A stretch of 64,000 bases of DNA from Sipunculus nudus (GCA_026874595.1 CM049306.1:31706019-31770018), one strand, 5' to 3'; positions 9,602-22,844 are shown, counted from the stretch's first letter. Made by a program: numbers and translations. The notes: generated by a model from the sequence alone, not told the origin.

Positions 9602-12040
9602 TTTCCTTTTGGTCTTATCCCTGCCGTGTTCTTTCAAGAGGTCTAACAGATATAAATAGAACTGAACACAACTGATTGAAATTGTTGTCGTTTTCTATTT
9701 CGGCCTGTTCTTAAGAAATGTCGAGCCATATGTCTACAGTGACGGGATTTGAAAATAGAGGGTCGGAAGGGGGGGGGGGGGATATATGAAAAGGGTTTCC
9801 TTTCACAGATTATAGAATCATTTTGGAAATTTAGTTTGTAATGGCGTAACCTTGGGTACTTTAAAATGCATGGTTTTTATTGCATGTATTTTAAATGCAT
9901 AATGATGAAAAACCATCATGCCTCGATCTGTTCTTAGAAATTAAAGCGCGTTCTTGTTGCTTACTTCTAAGATTATTTTGTGGATGAAAGGGGGGGGGGA
10001 ATTCCACCCCTGGTGTGTAATTAAAAGCATGTTTCTTGCTTTTCGCCGACCATGCGAGCTCGGTGGTCTGATATTACAAAATTGCCTCTACAGCAAGCTT
10101 TACTTGCATGCAAAGTTCAGATGCCTGTCACTGCACTATGTCAATGAGTTACTTCTGCCGATTAAAGAAATATAAAATGCCTGCTTAATATAGCCTTTAC
10201 TCTGACACTTAATTACAGCATAAATCGACATCATGAAAGAGTCGTATGGTTTGTTGTTAATAAAAAGTTAATGTCAGGTATTCCTGGAAAAACAGATAAT
10301 CACAAGAATAAAGCCATATGTGTGACAGGGTTCATGTCTTAGTTTAAGTGTATATAATGCCTTATTGTACATTATCACCATATCCTAGCCTTCTGCAGTG
10401 GCTTATCCACTAGTTAACAATCAGAGAACTAACACAGATTCATGTGTACAATGATTAAACTGTATTTTTCTCTAAACTACTATTCTACACTGTAACAGCA
10501 TCTTAAACATTGCCACCTCCAACATGATGCTTTAGGACACAGAAAAATATTGATCTCGAGATAGCATGTCGATATCTCGACATAATTTCTCGAGATCTCG
10601 ACAAAAATTTTCACAACAAAAAATATTTTGCTGCAGAAATTTTTTCACCTTTTGATTTTATTGAAAAGGTGGTTTGTTTAATGGAATATATGTATTTGAC
10701 CATCAAAAAAGAAAATAAGATAAAAATGATGGTTTTCGGGTTGGTACGCGGGGGGGGGGGGGGGAATTGCTTAACCCCCTTAAGACCGAGTCTAGATCCA
10801 CTATAGCTATAAGGCCAAAATAAAAAAAAATGGTTGTCATGCACTTTTTTTCAGAAATCAATGTTGGCAGGTTTTTTTTTTTTAATTTTTATATTTTGGT
10901 ATGTTTCGATAAAAATGTCAAATGATAAGGAATAAGCATGAGAACCATACCTTTTATTTTTTTTGCCTAACTATAGCTCAGATAACACTCTACACCTGCC
11001 TTATTGCTAGAATTTTTCGGTACCGTCTAATACATAAAAAGAACTAAAGACAATCCTTGCTAGAAAGATTCTCATAAAGCCACTTTGACGTATAAGCATT
11101 TTATCTTTAGGCTACTTGTACACAAGGTACTTGAGCCAGTGTTGACATACAGATAAAACGTAACTGAGTTATTGACAGATCAATAGTTGATGTCCTTTAG
11201 AGCATATGAAGCAATGCAATATTTTTCATTTACAAACTCTGTACTCTCTGAATTGAAGCCAGATGTCTTTGCCGGAAGTCTTTCGATGATAATAATATAA
11301 ATCTAAAAAATCTTGAGAAAGTACGAAAATAATCTTTAAAATTGGACTACATTCGGAATATCGGATTCGGGTACTACACAGTACCCTCTTGTATGGTAAT
11401 GGTCTACTTTAGCTTCCAGTGCCGGATTGTCCCAGTAGTGAAGGGAGCATATGCTACAGACCGAGCACGCAACGCTCAAAAATTCTACAATTGGAAAATA
11501 GTTTGTTTCATCTACCTCCTATCAGAATTCACAGAGGTAATAGGAATTATCAAATATTTTCTGAATATATCCAAGAAAGTCTAGGTAAAAAAGTAAAGAT
11601 TACTCAACTCTTTAAAACCTTAAAACCAAGCATGAAGTGCCTTGAAGTGCCACATTGATTTCGGTTGGACTTTTGCCCAAAAATAAGACCCGGTGAATTT
11701 CAATATATGACCATTCGAGGTCCTCCAGGATTTGTGACCGTCTTTGATATACATATATTTATAAATATATACATATTTATTTGTATATATATATATTCTG
11801 TATATATTCTGTATATAAGTTAACACTACACATGTACTACAGAGTAATCTTATTTCTTATTAAATTCCATGCAAGTTCTTATTCGTACCTCACAAAGTCA
11901 CAGCTAGAAATGTCAATTGTAGGCAGTGGACTCCGTTAACGGTTAACATGAAACAACCGAATTAATCAAATAAAAAATTAGGGAGTATAATCTTCTCTTA
12001 CGCCATCTAAGCGCGATAGGGATATGTTAGGTTTTACACC
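9602..12040. other. Intergenic DNA, no gene seen
   Basis: Holds poly(G) runs at 9769-9781, about 9990-9999 and 10750-10764. A cluster of CTCGAGA / ATCTCGA palindromic words lies at 10553-10602, and TATTTATA-rich simple sequence at 11748-11815. Short open frames around 11342-11658 match nothing I recognise. Confidence 0.6.
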
Positions 12041-12680
12041 CTGCCATACAAGAGACTACACTGCCATACAAGAGACTACACTACCATACAAGAGACTACT
12101 CTGCCATACAAGACATCACACTGCCATGCACGAGACTACACTGCCATACAAGAGACTACACTGCCATACAAGAGGCCACACTGCCATACAAGAGACGACA
12201 CTGCCATACAAGACGCCACACTGCAATACAAGAGACTACACTGCCATACAAGAGACCACACTGCCATACAAGAGACCACACTGCCATACAAGACACCACA
12301 CTGCCATACAAGAGACTACACTGCCATACAAGAGACCACACTGCCATACAAGAGACCACACTGCCATACAAGACACCACACTGCCATACAAGAGACTACA
12401 CTGCCATACAAGAGACTACACTGCCATACAAGAGACTACACTGCCATACAAGAGACCATATACTGCCATACAAGAGACTACACTGCCATACAAGAGACCA
12501 CACTGCCATACAAGAGACTACACTGCCATACAAGAGACCACACTGCCATACAAGAGACTACATTGCCATACAAGTACACTGCCGTACAAGAGACCACACT
12601 ACAAAACAAGAGACTACACTGCCATACAAGAGACCACACTGTCATACAAGAGACCATATACTGCCATACAAGAGACGCCA
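12041..12680. repeat. 20-bp minisatellite, about 32 units
   Basis: The unit is CTGCCATACAAGAGACTACA with variants in the last eight bases (ACTACA, ACCACA, CACCACA, GCCACA). Units are exactly in register until about 12450, where a 2-base insertion (CATATA) shifts the phase; a truncated unit lies near 12563. An 80-bp four-unit block at 12221-12300 is repeated at 12301-12380, showing higher-order duplication. Both strands stay open over most of the array because the unit lacks stops in the frames used. This is a property of the unit and not evidence for a gene. Confidence 0.95.
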
Positions 12681-13583
12681 GCAGTGACACAAGCATATCC
12701 TGTCCTCCGGCTCCTCATAGAACGCATATTACCATCCATGCTGAATTGTAATACATTGGCCAAAACATAGGAGCAACCTACAGGCTACAGATCCGTGAAT
12801 AAGTTCTCTAGGTGGAGTATATCAACGGGAGATTAAAAGTAATATAGGAAATTTTTAATCAGGGGGCACAAAAGTATGTATTATTTTACCCTGGACCCTA
12901 CCACAAAACGCTGGACACCACCCATACAGGTACAGAAAGTCAGAAACGAAATGGCTTATTTAAGGTTGCAACGTGGTTCCAATATCAGACAATCGTAGAA
13001 GTAAATAGCGCTATTTCGGCCCCCTGACATTAGATAGTCAACTTCTCGTGGCCTACAAGTACGTTACCACTTGACAAAAACCAGGCCTATCTTTTGCTTT
13101 GTCAGTTTACTTTCTTACAATACCTAATATGAACGAGAAAATTCCTATTTCTACTCAGCATATAGGTAAATCTCTCTGCATGTTTGTAGAATATCTGACC
13201 GCATTAATACAAGCATGGCTCTCAAATCGTACGCCAAATTGTACGCAATACAGGAAATGACTCGTTAGGCCTCAGTATCATAGAGACGAGGTTTAAATTT
13301 GGGTTGTGAGTTCACGTGTATTCTTTTGTGTTAATTAATTATTCATAGCCTAGTGTAAAGATTATGAGCAGTTTACCACGTTTCAATGATTGAAGATTAC
13401 TGCGATTCATTTTTCGGCATGACTTGCATCACGACTCAAGTTAGGCTTACAAGCCCAATAAAGTGGCTACTGAGTTCTGTAGCAAATACATGTTACGTTA
13501 CATTTCTGATATTATTCTTAATTCAGAAAATATAAAATGACAGCTTGCACCAGAGGCACAAATATAGTAGGAAATTTCTTAGG

Positions 13584-13644
<61 letters not shown>

Positions 13645-13889
13645 TTTTAACTCGCAACCATCTTAGATATCTAATGTTTTGAATTATGTGTTTTACCTGC
13701 AGAAATATCTGTTTTATCATTTTTTACATGCTTATTTTTACATGCATAGTCAATATGTTATGTGTTATTTTTTATGTATTTTTATGTATTATTTGTATGT
13801 ATTTATCTATTTACTTATTTTTTTATGTAATGAATTGCAAGTCAACGACAAATTCCTGGAACTGAAGGCTAATAAATGATCTTATATCT

Positions 13890-13934
<45 letters not shown>

Positions 13935-14640
13935 TGTATATATATAAGCAATATGACAGGTGTTGCATATAAACGCGATAAAAACCAGATTCTATTTCTT
14001 ATTTGAAAGATCAGATGTATTCTGATCATTTCATTTGGACAGAATCCTATTAATCAAATTATGGGTAAGTGACAAATGTAATAAGTTTATAAAATCAAAG
14101 GTCACACATTTATAGATTGATGACCACCATCGTTCATTTTACAAATACGTTAAAAGAACAAAAAAATCACTCAGTGTCACATTTTTATAAATAAAATATA
14201 CTTGGAACAAATTCCCCACAATAAGAATGGGAAATTGCACTATAATGGGAAAATTTGAAACTGTCGGATACCATTCAAATCCTCACCAAGCGCACTCGGG
14301 CCAAAGGGATGGCGGTGGCGGCACCTGGTGCCTATTAACGAGACTACCAGGTAAGTTAAACGTATTTATCTTTTGCCGTCAGAAATTTTGTCACAAACTG
14401 TTTGATAGAGGACACGCTTTCAATATGAGATGACATGCTGTGAATTTATATCACAGTATTTAAGATTATCCGGGTCGTAACCAAACGGTAAGTCAATACG
14501 TGTATATCTATAGATAAAGGAGGCTTCTTTAGTTTTGACTTAATTTATAAACTTACTTCGATTGAAGGGTCTGTCTAAAAAGCGGAGAGATGGAGAATTC
14601 GCGGAGAATTAGCCGTGAGTTTTTATAATTATATGCAATG
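12681..14640. other. Intergenic DNA with TA and CA microsatellites
   Basis: (TA)n at 13586-13638; (TA)n(CA)n(TA)n at about 13897-13946; a TATTTATGT-rich stretch at 13730-13830. No exon or RNA gene was recognised. Confidence 0.6.
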
Positions 14641-14761
14641 TAGTCCAGAACTGGACTGTTAGGGGCCTATTTATAATCTGATAGTCTATGTTGCCCCGTA
14701 TGACTGGGCAACATAGACAATCAGATTATAAATAGGCCCTGAACTGTCCAGTTCTGGACTA
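14641..14761. mobile_element. 121-bp foldback (MITE-like) element
   Basis: The arms 14641-14697 and 14706-14761 are reverse complements over about 57 bases with roughly four mismatches, around an 8-base loop. Each arm begins TAGTCCAGAACTGGAC, itself a small palindrome. Flanking TA on both sides would fit a TA target site as in Tc1/mariner-type MITEs, but the TA may be part of the element. Confidence 0.8.
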
Positions 14762-14809
14762 TATTCAATGATACTTTTAACTTTCAAATATGGCCTTCCT
14801 TCCTACGAT

Positions 14810-14848
14810 GGGGGGGTGGGGGGGGGGGGGGGGTGGGGGGGGGGGGGG
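14810..14848. repeat. Poly(G) tract (39 bases, two T interruptions)
   Basis: Thirty-seven G in 39 positions. Potential quadruplex former. A similar C-rich context (AAGAAGGGCTTCTACCCCCC) occurs at about 19771-19808. Confidence 0.9.
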
Positions 14849-15105
14849 AGTCGCAGGAAGAAGGCTCTCCCCCCCATGTGACCAGTTAAGCTTCAGTTCA
14901 CTAGTGCAACTGGGGTCAGGGTGCCACAATACCCGGTCATACCAGTGGACTTGCTTCATGCGACGGGGGTCTAGGATCGTGGCTGTTTATGCCCATGCAG
15001 TTATTTGGACAGACTCAAAGGGATTAACCCAACCGCATCATTAATAAGATTCATGGGAAAAGCCTTGCAGACAACCATTATTAATGTGATCAAAGTGATT
15101 AAAAA

Positions 15106-16396
15106 GGTATAGGTTGATTTCGGCCGCCGATGATATCGGCCGCCGGCCTAAAATCGACCATATCCGCCAGCGCACACCGGGCAACCATTTCGGCCGCAAC
15201 CCCAACAATGCCACTGCTTGGCCCTGACTCTGGTCAGTCAACCATATCATCCACGACTTGGGCGGCGGGGCACCATTTCGGAGTCGTGGTGGGGCACCAT
15301 TTCGGCCGCCGGGCTATACCTCATTACTAGCCGCCATTCTTTTGGGCTAGCTAATTACAACATACACGGCTACATATTAAGTCCTAACTGATTAAACCTT
15401 CAATGTGAATTTAATCATTGGAAGAACTCAAGCGCACACATTTCAGTACACACATTTCCACAAACACAATCTCAAATTTCAGTACACATTTACACAAACA
15501 CCTACAAACAACACCAAAAAAATCAGAAATAAACAGCAGAAATAAATAAACAAATAAAATTTTATACATCTTTTTAATACATTTTTTTACATATATTATA
15601 AATAAAGAAATTACATATGTGTTAATTTAATTCAAACGAAATCTAAATTACTGCAATTAAGAAATCTAATTATAAATCATAACTATATACAGAGGTCACA
15701 ATAGAAAACTTCCTATCCCGAAATATATACAACTAAGGTCACAATAGAAAACTTTCTATCCCGAAATATATACAACTATATCTTAAAACTATAAATTAAA
15801 ACTATAAACATCTTGTTAACAAATTATAAAGTAAACCCTAAAAAACCGGGCTGCTCCTGGAAAATGCAAATCATATTTCCAACTATCACAGTCGAGTACA
15901 AAATGAACGAGCAGGGAAACGGGACAGCACGTTAGCCGCTGGATTCTTAGAGGCCTGTGCTCTTTGTATACCAGGTCAAGGATTCTTGGTTCATCACACC
16001 TGCACTTCGAGGCGGGTACTCTTGCAACTGACCAATTGATTCACAGCAACAATTATCGCCGAGTAAGTTAGTGAAGTTTAAATGGATTTTATACTTATTT
16101 CAAATGGATTATACATATAACACAATGTACTGAATGATATAGTTTTTAACATACAATATAATAATGATACATATTATGATCAATATATACCCTATAAACA
16201 TTACGATTGAAGTGAAAAGTGTAAAATTATAAAATGATCAAACTTAATTAATCGTATATATCAGATGATATATTAAATATATTTATATACTCATACATCG
16301 GTTCAGTTCACGGTTTATTAGAAATGCAGCAATTATACACAAAAACACACATATATAACTATATATATATATATCGAAAGTATAAAAGTATATATG

Positions 16397-16467
<71 letters not shown>

Positions 16468-16937
16468 ATAATTAATTTTTTTTTGGTAGTGCCTATTAAA
16501 CTTTAGACTGATTTGCTATCCTTTCATATACATTTGTCACGGTGAACAAAGTTACAGGACAAAGTAATGTTCTTTATTATACAATGCAAGTACGTGTGTT
16601 GTAATTTGAGATTTTTACTTGCGCATGTTTCTTATAAATATGACTAATCATATTTTGGATAAATATATATTTTTTATTAAGTCCATCATATTTCTGGTTG
16701 AATAAGCTAGTTCTAATTATGATTAATCCGTGTTTATAGTAATGAGGTAGCCCGGCGGCCGAAATGGTGCCCCGTCGCCCAAGTCGCGGCCGATATGGTT
16801 GACTGACCAGAATTAGGGCCCAGCAGAGGCATCGTCAAGGTTGCGGCCAAAATGGTTGCCCGATGTGCGCTAATGGCCGATATGGTCGATTTGAGGCCGG
16901 CGGCCGATATCGTCGGCGGCCGAAATTGACCATATTC
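15106..16937. mobile_element. Mutator-like non-autonomous element with about 200-bp terminal inverted repeats
   Basis: The left repeat (about 15106-15325) and right repeat (about 16741-16937) are diverged reverse complements. The left one has an extra 24-bp internal duplication. Both are GC- and CpG-rich and built from words such as CCATATCGGCCG and CCATTTCGGCCG, while the 1.4-kb interior is strongly AT-rich. ATTAAAAA flanks both sides (15098-15105, 16938-16945), a candidate 8-bp target duplication. Long inverted repeats with an 8-9-bp duplication suggest Mutator-like ancestry. No transposase coding was seen. A roughly 50-bp tandem pair lies at 15687-15776. Confidence 0.78.
16401..16464. repeat. 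(TA)n(GA)n compound microsatellite
   Basis: About 30 bases of TA followed by about 33 bases of GA, inside the element at 15106-16937. Confidence 0.95.
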
Positions 16938-18559
16938 ATTAAAAAAGTGATGTGTTATTTCAGTTTGGTATTAATTGCACATATGTAATCACCAGAAAAT
17001 GCTTTATAGCTCTGCATAGCATGATTTGATTATTTGTTGAAGATTTGTTATTGGTTCATTTGTGAAATGAGATTTCAGTTATGGGGATCCTCTTACAGAC
17101 AAATGTAGCAAGGATACATTAGGATATTTGCAAAATAAAAAGAGAAAATTGAAGCAATTAAGCAAGTTTCTTACCAATAATGGATAACAAACCAATCTGG
17201 TGCAAAAATAAATAATGTGCTCTTATAAGGAAATTGCTAAGTGTTCAACTGCTATTGATTTTCTGGAGCCTGCCATGCTGTCATGTTTATCTTTTGTCAC
17301 ATGACCCTGTCCTTTACCTTATTAATGTGAGAAAAGTTGTCCTATGGTTATTTTCCAAAATAAATTATAGTGAATATTGTTTGGATAACTTCCATTGGCA
17401 AATTTATCTCTTAAAAACTTAAAAGATATTGCCTAAAACCTATAAAAGACTTATTGTAGCCATATATTTCCATTGGTTATTCATGAACTAAGTTTCGGAA
17501 TAGATTTATAAGCAATAAATTTGTGGTACATCAGAGGTCAGGTCATAGGTGAACAGAGTTCATGCCCCAGCAACATGGCTGTGTCAGTGATGGGCTTCTG
17601 CTCCTCTCTTCATGATAAAATATTCTTATATCATATATAACATAACCAGGACACTCCACATGCATGTCCACTAAGAAATAAAAGATTTATAGGTAGAGTG
17701 AACATAGTTCAAGTTGCATCTTATTCTTAATGACTCTTGTATTCGTTCCTTCTGTCTGATATATCAGAAGGACTGCGCTATTTAATAAGAACATATTCAA
17801 GGCTGAGTATGGCCCAGTTCCCCCGGTGTATTTCTCAGCTTTGCACCAAGGCAAGAAGGAGATGGACTTATTTTGACAATTCATTTTGAACTTGATGGGG
17901 ATGATATTGTTCTAATAAAATTTGCACATACATGATCATTAGAAAAAACTCTTTGAGTTCATTATAACATCCATTGAAGGAGAAAAATGGCTTCATTTAT
18001 AAACTTCATTTTCAACTTTTAGCATTGGATTTTTTGCCAGTTTAAGGATATGGTGTAACGCTGTGCAAGACGAGCCCCGTTGCTCCGATTAGATGGCTGC
18101 CAAAAGCCAAGTTAATGCGTTATTCTCAAGGGAAATTATGCAAGGGGATTCCGCTGGGAGGTTGCATTTCTATGTTACACCGGAAGTCAGACCACCGTCG
18201 CAAAAAGCACTCCATTTAAATATACAAAAAATATACAACTATATTACTCCTAACATAATTGCGCACTGTTACGTGACCAAATTAATAAAAAAAGTTAAAC
18301 ATGATTAAGCATTTTATACTAAACAATGTAGACTCACCACCGAGTGAATGAGTTACGAAAAATATGACTCCTGTCTGAGTCACCAGCTGTCACTGACGGA
18401 TCTTAAGACAAAATTGCAAAACACTTAATGTGTCAACAGTTTGTGCAAACCATAAAAACACCATGCAGGTGTATCAAATGTACAAGTGGTTAAAGAAATA
18501 TATAATATAATAAATAAATCATACTTTTACCTTCATTTATTAATTTTTTGTTTTTGTTT
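16938..18559. other. Intergenic DNA, no gene seen
   Basis: No exon, RNA gene or clear repeat structure was recognised in this stretch. Confidence 0.5.
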
Positions 18560-18880
18560 TCTCTATTTTTGACTGACTGTTAATAGGGCACAAACTGTAA
18601 CCGTTAGACCTAGAAATTTCTTTACATCCATGGAGGTCCTATGCAAATCTCCCTTGAAACCAGAAATTAGGCCATGGTGACCTGTATTTTGTGAATTAGG
18701 GGAGAAAACATTATTTTTAAAGCACTCAGTGAGCCAGATGGGGCACAAATTGTTTCCATTCTGCCAAGAATCTTTTAACTTAAAATCCAGGGAGGTCCAT
18801 AAAAAATCTCCTTGGAAACCAGAAATTAGGTCATTTTGACCCATAATCTCTGAACTATGGGGCCCTATGGCCACGCTTCA
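18560..18880 (-). repeat. Two diverged units of the AGGTCA-palindrome repeat family, inverted
   Basis: Two units of about 170 bp share AATCTCC(C/T)TTGGAAACCAGAAATTAGG followed by a decayed AGGTCA...TGACC palindrome. In the opposite orientation they match the array at 51966-52980. The minus strand is open here, but the frame follows the repeat and resembles no known protein. Confidence 0.65.
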
Positions 18881-19382
18881 CTGACATAGGAAAGTGATTC
18901 TTTTAGCGGTCCCTTGGTGATATGACCCAGTCATGGGGATAATTACACACCCAGGGCCCATGGGTGCAGTAGTCACAGGGCCTGGTTAGCACCAGGATAT
19001 AAAATGAGAGGAAGCATGTAATACTCCCTTTTCAAGTGCTCAAAACATGGAGCCAGAGTTGGTGGTTTAATCTGCATTTGGTTTAATCCATTGGATAAAT
19101 CCAAATTAATCTGGATCGGATAAAACAGGTTTATACCTGTATGTATACTGTATGTGAAGTAGACATTTTATGTTAAGTTTAGCTTTCCACTGTAAAAGAA
19201 AATACAGTTCTTATAAGGAACATTTATGTGAAGTTAACTGAATTATTATGTGACCCACATGTGGGTTTTAATGGGCAATATGATTTGGGATTTTCTAGAA
19301 GCATTCTTTTCAATCTCAGAATTGCTGCATAAAATGCATATAATCAAATAAAAAGGAAAAACTACAGTGATTGTCCATGAAA

Positions 19383-20825
19383 TCTATATATTAATAGCGT
19401 AAGGCGATTTTTGTAATTTTCCGTATCTCCTCTGATACCACCGTACGGATTGCTGTGAAATTCGACATATATTTGCTCTGGATGTGTCCGTAGAGATTCC
19501 ACCCACTTTTATTTGCAATATTTGCATATTACCGGCATAAATATTAATTTTAATATTTGCTCCCCCACGGGCGCCTCTTTTCTTTGTGTCGTCGGGCCCG
19601 GTAACACAATGGGCATAGTGTGTGTGATGGCAGAACAGAGTTTTACTCAGGGGGCTCTATCTGGGTTATTTGTACATTTCGCGGGCACCGGCCCGAAATA
19701 ATCCCCATCTCAAAAGGGAGATCTTTGAAAGAATTGTTTGGCAGGCCTTCCTGTGACTGGGATTGCAAGAAGAGGGCTTCTACCCCCCCTCCCCCACCCC
19801 CTCCCCCCTTACAAGACCTGATATGCTTGAATGCACATGTACCGCATCCAGAGCGTTTGACAAATGAGTGAGTCCAGTGTTTGTCGCAGCAGTCTTTCAT
19901 GTGCGATCAAAGGTGGGCAACCATGAGGCAACACATGACACATACAAGCGTCATCAGGTGACGATAAGTCGTTTTGTCCTTTCAAATCAAGATTTATGCC
20001 TGTAAACCTAAATTATATTTCAGTAAAATTTAACAAATAATTATGTTTAAATTAAATTAATGTGGGATTGGACCCCCCCCCCCCCCCCCCCCACACACAC
20101 ACAAATAATTGTTTCGCTTCCACTTTAAATGGCACTTTTTATTGCATCGAATTCATTGTTGCAATTTTTCAGTGATACACATTAAGATGCATTATGATTG
20201 TTATAGACATGATGATGCTTCCCTACAGTTATTCCCCTTTAATGAACTTTAATACTCATATTTTGGTATTGGAAGTGAGGGCTTCCCCAATTTTACGTCA
20301 TGATGTGGAATCCCATGTGCGTTTTACGGATGTGTTCATCCCAAAAAACGAGCAGGACTCAAGGTTTGCGATAAACGCTTGCATGTGTTGTTCACAGCTG
20401 ATAATCGTTGCCCGAGGTATGTGTCATGTGTTTTTGAAAATATAGTGTCCAAAAATTTCACACGGAAGCGATGAACGGATGCGATGATCGAGTGCAAATA
20501 AATGTTGGAATGTGTCACCAGCTTTTTACACTGTGCAATTATGTCACAAGAAAAATCGGAGGGCAACTTTGAATAGCGATGTTCAGCATAATATATTTTC
20601 ATATAAAAATTATGTTATTTATCATATCAACTTCTCTGAAATATTTTCTGTCCAAGCTCTTGGCTTCAGTACGATGTTTATGCATAACACCATGCATATA
20701 ATGGATCCATATATTAATAGCTTATCACGACTTGTGTATATCTCCAGATTTCCTGTGGATTTCTGATACCACCGTACGGATTGGTTTGTTCGCCCCAGAC
20801 CGTGTGTAGCACGGGTATTTGCTAG
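19383..20825 (+). mobile_element. Non-autonomous Helitron
   Basis: The 5' end is A|TCTATATATTAATAGCG. The 3' end is a 5-bp-stem hairpin (20800-20804 / 20810-20814), then 11 bases ending CTAG|T. Both are standard Helitron termini. A second diverged copy of the 5' segment (TATATTAATAGC ... CTGATACCACCGTACGGATTG) lies near the 3' end at about 20712-20784. Poly(C) runs at about 19784-19807 and 20073-20092 lie inside. No Rep/helicase frame is present. Confidence 0.82.
20073..20092. repeat. Poly(C)20 followed by (AC)n
   Basis: Twenty C then ACACACAC, inside the Helitron at 19383-20825. Confidence 0.95.
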
Positions 20826-22844
20826 TAAGTTTAATACCAATAGATGAGCAACACAGATATTAATGAAGAAGCACACAGGCAAGAAATTGTGTCATGCACC
20901 AATGCTATTATGATGTGAAAAATAATTGAAGATATTATTTGCAATTTTATCAAACAGGAGAACTCGGGTTGGACTCTAACAATGGGCAGCTTAGTCTTGT
21001 CATGTTTCATTGCCGTCATACTGACGTGTCTGTGGCATGCCCGGTAACAGAATTGCGCTGGTTTCCCAGTAACCATCTTGTGTCAACCAGTTAGCCAGTT
21101 TTTGTACACACCCAATCAGTAATCCATCCACTTTCAATCTTTCATTGATACAAAGGAAATTACAGTAGAGTGCCGTATTTCCGAAAATTCGTTTTTCGAA
21201 AAATCAAAATGGGGAACCAAAAATCTATTCGTATTTCCTAAATATCTGTCAAGTATATCAAAACCTAAAATGAGTATTGTAATTACGAGTCAAAGGCCTG
21301 TAGTCATGTGTTAGGTCCAGTGATGACCCTAATTAATTAGTTTTGGGCCGATGTTGTCGCCGGGGCAAAGGTTTGAACACTACAAGTAGCCCCGCAACGC
21401 TCGGCCCCCTGTACCCCCAGAAAGCCACTGAGCAGTTTTTCCAAGAGCACTTGTGTGTTATCAACCACATCTCTTTTGTACACAAGCAAGCACAGTTCGT
21501 CGGCTTGGGACAGGATATCATTCCAAATAACTGAGCAGTTTACTTGCATGAGCATTGGTTAGGTATAATTCATTAAACGTTTGTGCCCGAGCAGCTTTTA
21601 TATGTCCCAGTCTTCAATTACATAGATCGATTAGAAACACCATGTTCCTTGGCAATGTCATTTGAACTTTCCCTTGAGTGAATTTAATGAAAAAAGAGCA
21701 CGCACGTATCCTTAAAGCAGGTTAGACTGATTTTTGCCAATTATGCTCAGCAATATTTCAATCTGTTGCTTCTTTAGAAGCATTTGTGACCATATATTTA
21801 TACATAAAACTCATTGTTTTTGTCATAGATTGTCATGCCATAATTTTAATAATAATTTTGGAACTTGAAATAATTTCTCTTCTTTAGTAAGGTCAGTTAG
21901 AGTCTGACTTATTAAATCATTATCACCTATTTTGTAAATTACACTATAAAAAAGCTAAACAACTGCAGTTCACACGTTTAGATAAACTCCACAATCACGG
22001 GTTCTTTAGAATATCATATATTCGCAGATAAGCATCTATTCTTACATCTGAGAAAGATATTCGTAATCCAGTCTTATTGCATAAATGACTAAAGATATAC
22101 AGTGACATCAGTCACTATGTCAATAATTTTGTTGGGGTGATTAGTTTCAAGAATCAAATGATAAAATACTTCAAAAGCTATCTTGCCAAAGTAGGTTTCT
22201 CTGAATGTGGGGTAGTAGTATGATTCCTTGACTCTTTTGCCACTGGTAAGTCATGTTTACACAAGCAGCAACACGGGGCTATCATGTGACAACCATCCAG
22301 TCATGAGGGCCTGAGAGGAGATACCTCCAGTGGACCAAAGTCATTCAGGCATCCTACTCCACAGAGTCTCTATAAGTTGTTGTTGATAATAGGGCTGCAA
22401 AAGTCACCCTATAATCCTAAACTATAACTATGAGTAAATATTTGATGGCTGATCAAGGATGATGCTATAAAGATGATACATCCTTACTAATTGAGAAATT
22501 TACTACAAGCCAGTAAAATAAGATGGAAGACGAACGGACAGCTCCTCATTCTGGTGTGTTGAGCATAAGCTAATAGTAGATGCTGACAATGGTGGAAACA
22601 TGAACGTGGAGGAAATTGCCAGTTGTATATAAAACTTATATATTGTTAATAAATTTATAAACCTTCTGAACATCTATATCCAAATTATCATTTATAGTAA
22701 TTAAATTAAATTTTACAAGGTGATTCTTAGTTTGATCCAGTTTAATCTGGATTTAAAGTGGATTAAACCAGATCAAACCCAGTTTGATCCTTTGTCCTGG
22801 ATTAAGCAAGTTTTATCTGGATAAAATCCAACCCTGAAACATGG

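Larger units (their letters stand above)
19051..22836. mobile_element. hAT-like element with a Helitron nested inside
   Basis: The right end is ATCCAACCCTG (to 22836). The left end contains CAGAGTTGG a few bases inside 19051. AAACATGG stands directly outside both ends (19043-19050 and 22837-22844), a candidate 8-bp target duplication as made by hAT transposases. Subterminal zones (about 19064-19140 and 22725-22830) are arrays of GGTTTAATC / GGATTAAACC-type words in both orientations. The Helitron at 19383-20825 lies inside. No transposase coding was seen. The left terminus has about three extra bases, so the exact end is uncertain. Confidence 0.55.

Noticed and set aside
11342-11658. Two overlapping plus-strand frames near 11.4 kb as a transposase or gene remnant
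   Set aside because: No motif or family resemblance could be named, and the frames are short.
12024-12770. Continuous 248-codon frame as a protein gene
   Set aside because: It is the 20-bp minisatellite read through. The opposite strand is open too, and flanking sequence shows no conserved protein or gene structure.
21333-21555. Both-strand open frames around a GC-richer patch
   Set aside because: Frames on both strands reflect base composition; no domain recognised. Probably interior of the hAT-like element.
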